Source: Drosophila miranda | Lineage: Eukaryota > Arthropoda > Insecta > Diptera > Drosophilidae | Length of the DNA stretch: 64,000 bases | Direction: 5' to 3' | NCBI RefSeq assembly: GCF_003369915.1 | Contig: NW_022881614.1 | Coordinates: 18,640,336 to 18,704,335 of the forward strand | Part shown: positions 58,041-64,000 of the stretch, one piece after another | Numbering within the stretch: the stretch's first letter is position 1 | Layout: every line of letters begins with the position of its first letter | The notes under the pieces: model-generated | Seen by the model: the letters and a program-made list of their open reading frames with translations, nothing else | Databases searched by the model: none | Told to the model about the DNA's origin: nothing | Made by a program: the position numbers and the translations under genes

Positions 58041-61000
58041 AGATTCTTCAGCTAAATATTCAAAGTCTGACACACAACAACAACAAACAGCTCCTCTCAA
58101 TGTTCCTAGACAAGAACGCAATAGATATTGCCATCCTCTCAGAGATTTGGGTGTTGAACAACGCGGACTGCAGAATTTTAGACTATAACTTTTTCTGCAG
58201 GCCCAGAGAGGACGGCCACGGCGGGGTTGGCATCTACGTCAGGAAAAACATTCAATTCAGCATTTTAAAAATAGAGAACGACTTGGAAATTTTAGGAATA
58301 AAAACATTAAACCTCAAGAGCAATTTCAATATTTTTAGCATATATGCACCGCCATCTACAACAGTTTCACAGTTTAAATCGGGCACAAAAAAGTTTTTCG
58401 AATTCGCGGCTTCGCTTGACATACCCTCAATAGTGGGCGGGGACTTCAACGCAAGGTCTTCTATCTGGGGAAGTCCGATCTGCGATCGCAAGGGTCGCAG
58501 CATTGAGAATTCCACCCGGGAGGCCGGATTTATCTGCCTAAACGACGGTTCGCCAACCTTCTCCAGGAGCCCATCTCAATTCTCCGTTCTTGACCTTTCT
58601 TTTTCGAACTACAGAAATGGAACTATTAACTGGCAAGTCCTCAAAACAAAAATTACGAACAGCAACCACTTCCCAATTGTATTATCAGTGCAAGGCCTAA
58701 ATGCCCCCCTCCAAGGCAAGAAGATCCTTCACAACAGAATAGCCCGGATTCTGGGTGCAAGTGATTTCTCAAATCTGGAGGAGCTCAATGAAAAAGTGAA
58801 ATCCCTGACCTTAAAAAACACGGTCACATTCCCAAGCAAGAACAAGTACGTTGCTAAGAAATGGTGGAACGAGGAAACGGAAAAACTTTTTCGCGTGAGA
58901 AACGCTTGCAGGCAAAAATTCTACCTCACCAAAAAAATTGGCTGATGCCAGAGCAACCTTAGAAGCTGACAAAAATCTACAAAATCACGTAAAAAATCTT
59001 AGAAAGCGCAACTTTTCCAAGTTTATAGAAGAGGTCTCCTCATCGCCCTCTATGTGGAGCAGGGGGAAGAACATCAAAAAATACGGTCAAATCAAAAATG
59101 TAGGGAACAAATAGACGAACGAAGATGACAAAAACAGTAGGCCCCCTAAGAAAATTCCTGTCCCTTTGTTAGGACCAGACGACCCGGAACCCCTGGAACT
59201 GGAAGAATTCCTGGCCTTCCTAAAAACCAGGAACCCCAATTCGGTTAGAGGCCCTGATGGCATCTCGTTCAGGATGCTTCAAAAGCTACCAAGTGGGAAA
59301 AAACAAGACATTTTTGAAATTATAAATAAAGTATGGCTGAGTGGCGTCATCCCTGAAGTCTGGCGCAGGATAAAAGTGGTACCCATCCCCAAGAAGAATG
59401 CAGACCCTACTTCCTTCCAAAACCATAGGCCGATTTGTTTGATTAACACGCTGTTTAAATCCATAGAGGGGTTGATAAAGTTGAAGTTGAACGAGCACAT
59501 AGCGAACTGTGACCTGCTGCCGGTCAGGTCCTATGCCTTCAGGAGAAACAGGTCCACGGCTCTTTGCATCAACGACCTTATCAACAAAGTTCTGGCTCTG
59601 AAGGCAAGGGGTTGTCAGGTTGTCGCAGCTTGCCTAGATTTACAAAGAGCGTTCGACTGCGTAAGAGTGGACACACTCGAGCACAGGATGAGGGATATGC
59701 GGTTCAATACAAGCCTCACGGCTTGGATCTCCAGCTTCCTTAACAGACGAATTTACATAAAGGGCAAAGGCGAGGTAGAGGTGAACAGAGGTGTTAGCCA
59801 GGGTAGCTGTCTCAGCCCAAACCTTTTTAACCTTTACACAGCCGAACTACATGATATTAACAGTCATAACTGCTTACTGTTTCAGTATGCTGATGACTTT
59901 TTCATAGTTTGTTTTCATAAAGACGTATCCATTGCGAAACGGGTGCTGGAAGACAGTATAGATAAGTTCGAAGAAAAATGCAATAGGCTAAACCTGTCAT
60001 TCAATCCGGTGAAGTCTAAAGTGATTTACTTCAACAATCGTAGAGCTGCGCTAAATATCTCGCATCAAGGAGTTGAGATCAGACCAGTAGAGCAGATCAA
60101 ATACCTAGGCAGGACTATCTCAGCAAACAACTCAGCCTCTGGTCACATTGATCTGGCCATCTCGGACTCGAACAGAAACTGTGCGTTTCTCAGATTATTC
60201 AGTGTGTGTCACTATGGTATCAGCCCCAAAAGAGGGCTTATATTTTACAAGGCATTTGTCAGAAGTAGGCTAGAGTACGCGTGCTCATCATTCTGCAACC
60301 TGTCCAAATCTGCCTTGGCCAAAATCAAATCCCACTGCAACCATCACCTCAGAAAGTCGCTGGGTCTGATAATCTGCACTCCCGTTCCTATCATATATCA
60401 CATGGCAGGAGAACTTCCCCCGGACTACAGGATGAGATTCCTGGCGGCGAAAGAGTTGGTTAAGGTGTTTGCATTTAATCTCCCAGCAAGTGAAACAGTG
60501 TCAGCAAATAGGGACTTAAACACGGGCTACGCTAAGGCATATCGGGAGTTTGGCAGCATAATAGATAGAGTTGAGGTTTTCGAGACCACAGCTTCGTTTT
60601 GCACTAAAATTAGCTCCGACTTAGAATTTTTCAAGGGTTCTGCACCCAACAAGCACGCTATAGACCAGGCAGGTATCATGCTGCTCCACGGGGAAAAGAA
60701 GGATCAGCTGACAAAGGGTGGTTTTGAAATCTATTACACGGATGGGTCAGTCGCAGATGGGCATTCCAGCGCCGCTTTCCTGCACGATAGGACAGGTTTT
60801 TTAGATAGCTATTACACGCACAAAACCCTTTCCTCGTTGTCCGCCGAGCTCCTTGCTATCGAGAAGGCATTAGACCATGCGTTTTTGTACAATTTTCCTC
60901 GTGTCGCGCTCCTGACAGACAGCAGAAACGGGGCCCTCATTCTGGCGAAGAACATTGAGGATAACTCTATCGCCTACAAAATCAGAGAAAAGATCCAACA

Positions 61001-61430
61001 AAATCCACATCTAAGAACTGTAGAGGTTCACTACATTCCCGGACACGCTAACATCCCTCAGAACACTTCAGTTGACGCAGCAGCCAAAGAAGCCCACAGA
61101 CGAGGAAAATACACAGTGGTTAAATGGAACCTTAAAGACGCTATGTGCGAAATACACAGAATCTTAAAAGCAGAATGGGAGAGAGAATACGCCGAGTTTG
61201 CTAGTATCAAGCACCGAGGTTACTGCTCGCTTTTCCCCTCAACATCATCCAAACCGTGGTTCCTAAATAAACCTAAGCTTAAAGCCATTGACGCTAAAAG
61301 AATCAACAGACTGCTTAGTGGTAACGCATTCGATAGGCACACTCTCGCCAAAATGCATGTAGTTCCTAGTAACATATGTGATACATGCGATAGTATCGAT
61401 AACGCCTCGCATTTAATTTTCAATTGTACC
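58037..61430 (+). pseudogene. I-clade ORF2 (APE endonuclease, reverse transcriptase, RNase H), broken
   Basis: In 58037-58945 an APE-type endonuclease is seen (LQLNIQSL, SEIW, GGVGIYVR, GGDFNARSSIWG, SNHFPIV). An A-run near 58930 shifts the frame, and a TAG at 59112-59114 follows in the next frame. The frame from 59166 carries RT (CLDLQRAFDCV, GVSQGSCLSPNLFN, FQYADDFFIV) and RNase H (YYTDGSVADGHSSAA, AELLAIEKAL, LLTDSRNGAL, IPGHANIPQN). A terminal CDTCDSIDNASHLIFNC motif is reached just before the Galileo insertion. The open frame then runs on to 61562 only by chance through the Galileo inverted repeat. Confidence 0.88.
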
Positions 61431-62946
61431 ACTAACCATACAGTATATAGATGTGCCAGTTCATACAACGAAAGCGTCACACACTGGCTAGCGCGTTCAG
61501 TACCCCAGAGTGACGTCATCATGAAAGAGAGAGCGCAGAGAGAACATCTTTGCATGTGTTAGTACACACGCAATATGTTTCGACAAAAATATGTGATTGT
61601 ATGATTTTTCAGATTTTTTGAACTCTCTCAGGTCTGGTTCTGTTTTGCCACCAGCATGTTTTAGTGTATGGGTGCACATGCATTCTCACGTACTTTGCGT
61701 GTGTGTGTTTAGTATTGCTGGCCGCTAGAACTGAAATTTGAGTTTGGTTCTTGTTTTGGGTCTTTTGATGGACTGACCTACTGCCACAAAATAAATGAAG
61801 AATGGACAGGGGGTGGGGGTATGGTACACCAGGGGCGCGGGAAATGAAATAAAAGCTGTTATTTGTTTGATTTATACCACAAAATATAAAATATTACAAT
61901 AATATAATTACACATTTATTTCCTTATTTTAAACAGGTTTATTATAAATTATAAAAATTATGCAAACGCCGTCGGTTCTCGACTTTTTTGTTTATTATAA
62001 CTAAAACAATGATGTATCTAAATATACAATATAAGAAAAAATATATATTTACTTAAATAAATATGCATAAATATAAATGGAATTGGTTTTACATACATAT
62101 ATTTCAAATCAATTGTCAATCGCGCGCTTTCCGACGGGAATCTGCAAAGCAAAATTTAGATGCCGGTCGCACCTTGAATACTCTCATGGACAATACCCAT
62201 AAATTTTCTAATTCAATTATAAAATATCTTATGTATATACATATGTACATAAATATTAAAGTTTATTACATTCGTATATTTTATTTTGATATATTTAATC
62301 GGAATTTCGAGACAAAGTCTCACAAATTCAATTTAAAAAGAAGCATAGTCCAAAAATGTATAATTTTAACGTCAAAAATAGATAAATATGCAGACTGGTT
62401 TAAATTTTCCGATCCGTGCTTTGTACACCGAAATCATCTTCTTAATCAGTTTGTATTGATTTTGATTAGAAAAAATTGTAAATGGTTAACAGATAGGATG
62501 ATAGGGAATCAAAATGCAAAATCATACGAGAAGAAGCTCAAAATTTGGCGGCAGTAGGATTTTTATTTCATTTTATAAAATGTACATATGTAAGTTAACG
62601 ACAAAGTTGCCAAAACACCAGCAACCGACACGAGCCGCTCCAGAAAGCCAAAACTGCTGGATCAGCGTCTGGACGATATCCGCCAACGGCGAGGGATTCC
62701 GAGAAATACCTCGCTACGGCTGAACTGCTGTCGTTGCATCGCTGCAACATTCCGCGGTCGCGAACCCACAGTAAGAATAGGGCCTCAAAATATATTGAAA
62801 AGTAGTCTTTAATTATTCGTCAAATAAAGAACACGGACTTCGTCCGCAAGAAAACTCAATACGTTGAATATATTAATATAAAAATTTAACTTGTATAAAC
62901 TTTTATTATATTTTGCTTATTTTTTATTTTCATTTATATGTATGAA
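61431..62946 (+). mobile_element. Second Galileo-like copy, internally deleted and truncated
   Basis: It starts CACTAACCATACAG exactly as the TIR at 30433. At about 62278 it jumps from the sequence equivalent to 31275 to that equivalent to about 34915, deleting most of the transposase. The transposase C-terminus (to about 62555) is open here. A foreign stretch of about 300 bp lies at 62590-62885, then Galileo sequence equivalent to 40390-40440 follows until the gypsy-like LTR at 62947. The right TIR is beyond or lost. Confidence 0.85.
62590..62885 (+). other. Unidentified GC-rich, coding-like insert in the second Galileo copy
   Basis: This stretch is absent from the same position in Galileo copy 1. 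One frame reads KTPATDTSRSRKPKLLDQR and continues with DIRQRRGIPRNTSLRLN for roughly 60 codons with no start codon. An AATAAAG signal lies near 62823. It could be a captured gene fragment or part of another element; I do not recognise it. Confidence 0.35.
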
Positions 62947-63196
62947 AATTTTAATTTTATTTCTTTCAATTTTTATTTTATTTTATTCGGTTTGAGATAG
63001 GCGTGGCGACGGCCGACGCGGTTAATTTCTCCCCCCGAACTCCTCTACCCTTACAAGTAAGTTCCCAGCACTCCCGACGCTCACTGCTCGTTCTGCAACA
63101 TTGTTGCGTACCCAAAACTCCGGTGTCGCTGGGCAACATCCCCTGTATAACGGCTGATCTTGTTTTTATATATTTTTTCGATCGATTGTGTTAACT
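62947..63196 (-). repeat. 3' LTR of the second gypsy-like element
   Basis: 250 bp, matching the LTR at 12767-13016 with few differences (for example near 63043 and 63049). Confidence 0.9.
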
Positions 63197-63742
63197 CCTC
63201 CTTCACTTAAGTGGAAGACGTCCTCGGATTCCTTTAAGCCGTCAATTAGCACTTGGAGGCCACGTTGGCGTCTGTTTCTCGGAGCCAATCCAGATATTAT
63301 CGGTCTTCTTACGAGTCCTGATTCCAGTTGGTCGATGTGTCGTAAGTTTCCATACTTAACCTTTATAAGTACGGCAAGCTCGGTACGTCTTCATGGTTTG
63401 TTATGTCGAGGAATGTGGATACTGTTGATCCTGGAGACTTCCTCGCGTAGTTCTGTTTATCGATTGTCTCCACTATGTCGTTTATGATGATTATGCCATC
63501 ATCGATGCGTGTTACAGGTTCGAGATGGCTGGGCCGAGTTGGACAGTGCGCGATGACACCGGAGTGTAGTTGCTGCGCACAAGTTGTGTAGGGAAGTTTT
63601 TCACAGAATGTTGTTGTAAGAGTGGTAGCGCGGTTTCCGATAGCTGTAACATGGTTACCACCGTCGGCAATTTTTCGTCTTCGGCGAAGTTAATTGTGAT
63701 GCCGTTGTGCTCAACAGGGTGATTACAGATTAATCTTACAGA

Positions 63743-63778
<36 letters not shown>

Positions 63779-64000
63779 CGACCTAGGTAAGGTTTGGGAA
63801 AGAATTCATTATTAAATAAAACTTTGATTTTAGCTTCCTCTATTAAATAAGTAATAGTTAAATTCGTAGAGTGTTCATTAATTATTCTTCTCAAATCGTG
63901 AGAGTCTAATACGGAAGGGTTAACAATTCCTATCTTTGCAAGTGTAACTGATAACATTAATGCTTTTAATTCTGAAATAATTATTCTGTTTCTTGAAAGT
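62947..64000 (-). mobile_element. Second gypsy-like element, 3' LTR and env part, runs off the window
   Basis: The 3' LTR is at 62947-63196, followed by the polypurine tract (63197-63208) and an env remnant. The minus-strand env segment contains LDSHDLRRIINEHSTN, and is interrupted by a run of about 32 A (63747-63778) at the same place as in the first copy. About 150 bp near 63222-63355 are present here but deleted in the first copy. The rest of the element lies beyond position 64000. Confidence 0.88.

Larger units (their letters stand above)
56170..61430 (+). mobile_element. I-clade non-LTR retrotransposon, 3' end cut off by a Galileo copy
   Basis: Two overlapping reading regions (gag-like ORF1; ORF2 with endonuclease, RT and RNase H) identify the I clade. 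The RNase H domain separates it from jockey and R1 elements. The 5' boundary is uncertain: unique promoter DNA of Prosalpha3 gives way to element sequence somewhere near 56100-56200. The 3' end is lost at 61430, where a second Galileo copy begins within the C-terminal zinc-binding region. Several frameshifts make it inactive, but overall preservation is good. Confidence 0.88.

Noticed and set aside
61431..61562. C-terminal extension of the I-clade ORF2 reading NHTVYRCASSYNESVTHW
   Set aside because: This sequence is the Galileo inverted repeat, found again at 30433 and 41317, so the open frame continues there only by chance.
1..64000. tRNA, rRNA or snRNA genes
   Set aside because: No cloverleaf with A/B boxes or conserved rRNA/snRNA sequence was seen; the only tRNA-like matches are the retrotransposon primer-binding sites.

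Overview
This is a gene-poor, transposon-rich piece of a Drosophila genome. The signs are short GT-AG introns of 54-110 bp, a ZAD zinc-finger gene, DRE-type promoter boxes, and Copia, gypsy-like, I-like, R1-like, Galileo-like and DINE-1/mini-me (Helentron) elements. Galileo and long DINE-type elements together suggest the obscura group (D. pseudoobscura, D. miranda and relatives). From memory, the recognisable genes are Muller C (D. melanogaster 2R) genes. A damaged copy of a conserved single-copy gene, heavy nesting of transposons and fresh tandem duplications would suit a degenerating neo-Y such as that of D. miranda. That is inference; nothing in the window names the chromosome.

Layout. 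At 188-2219 (+) lies an intact five-exon ZAD/C2H2 factor. At 2651-5024 (+) lies a CDK5RAP3 orthologue with two in-frame stop codons and an old R1-like fragment in an intron. At 6628-12068 (-) lies an intact seven-exon, glutamine-rich C2H2 gene. At 12767-20210 a gypsy-like element (TSD TACA) carries a Helentron in its 5' LTR. From 19071 to 25997 a ~3.4-3.5 kb segment is tandemly duplicated, and the second unit runs into an R1-like LINE with a 13-bp TSD. At 26922-30432 there is mostly non-coding DNA with one exon-like start and a small MITE candidate. A Galileo-like P-superfamily transposon fills 30433-41317 (648-bp terminal inverted repeats, 7-bp TSD TACATAC), interrupted by a Helentron and by a complete Copia element (267-bp LTRs, TSD TGTAT).

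From 41.3 to 54.6 kb six Helentron copies surround four small secreted-protein genes. Two are single-VWC-domain (Vago-like) paralogues, at least one of them damaged. Two are near-identical copies of an unrecognised secreted protein built from four ~100-residue repeats, duplicated with a neighbouring Helentron as a 3164-bp unit. At 54895-55843 (-) is an intact proteasome alpha-3 gene. From ~56.2 kb an I-clade LINE is cut by a second, internally deleted Galileo copy at 61431, which is itself cut by a second gypsy-like element at 62947 that runs off the window.

The host genes do not form a pathway: two are nuclear DNA-binding factors, one a UFMylation/cell-cycle adaptor, one a proteasome core subunit. 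The most interesting part is the Helentron-rich block with its recently duplicated repeat-protein gene.
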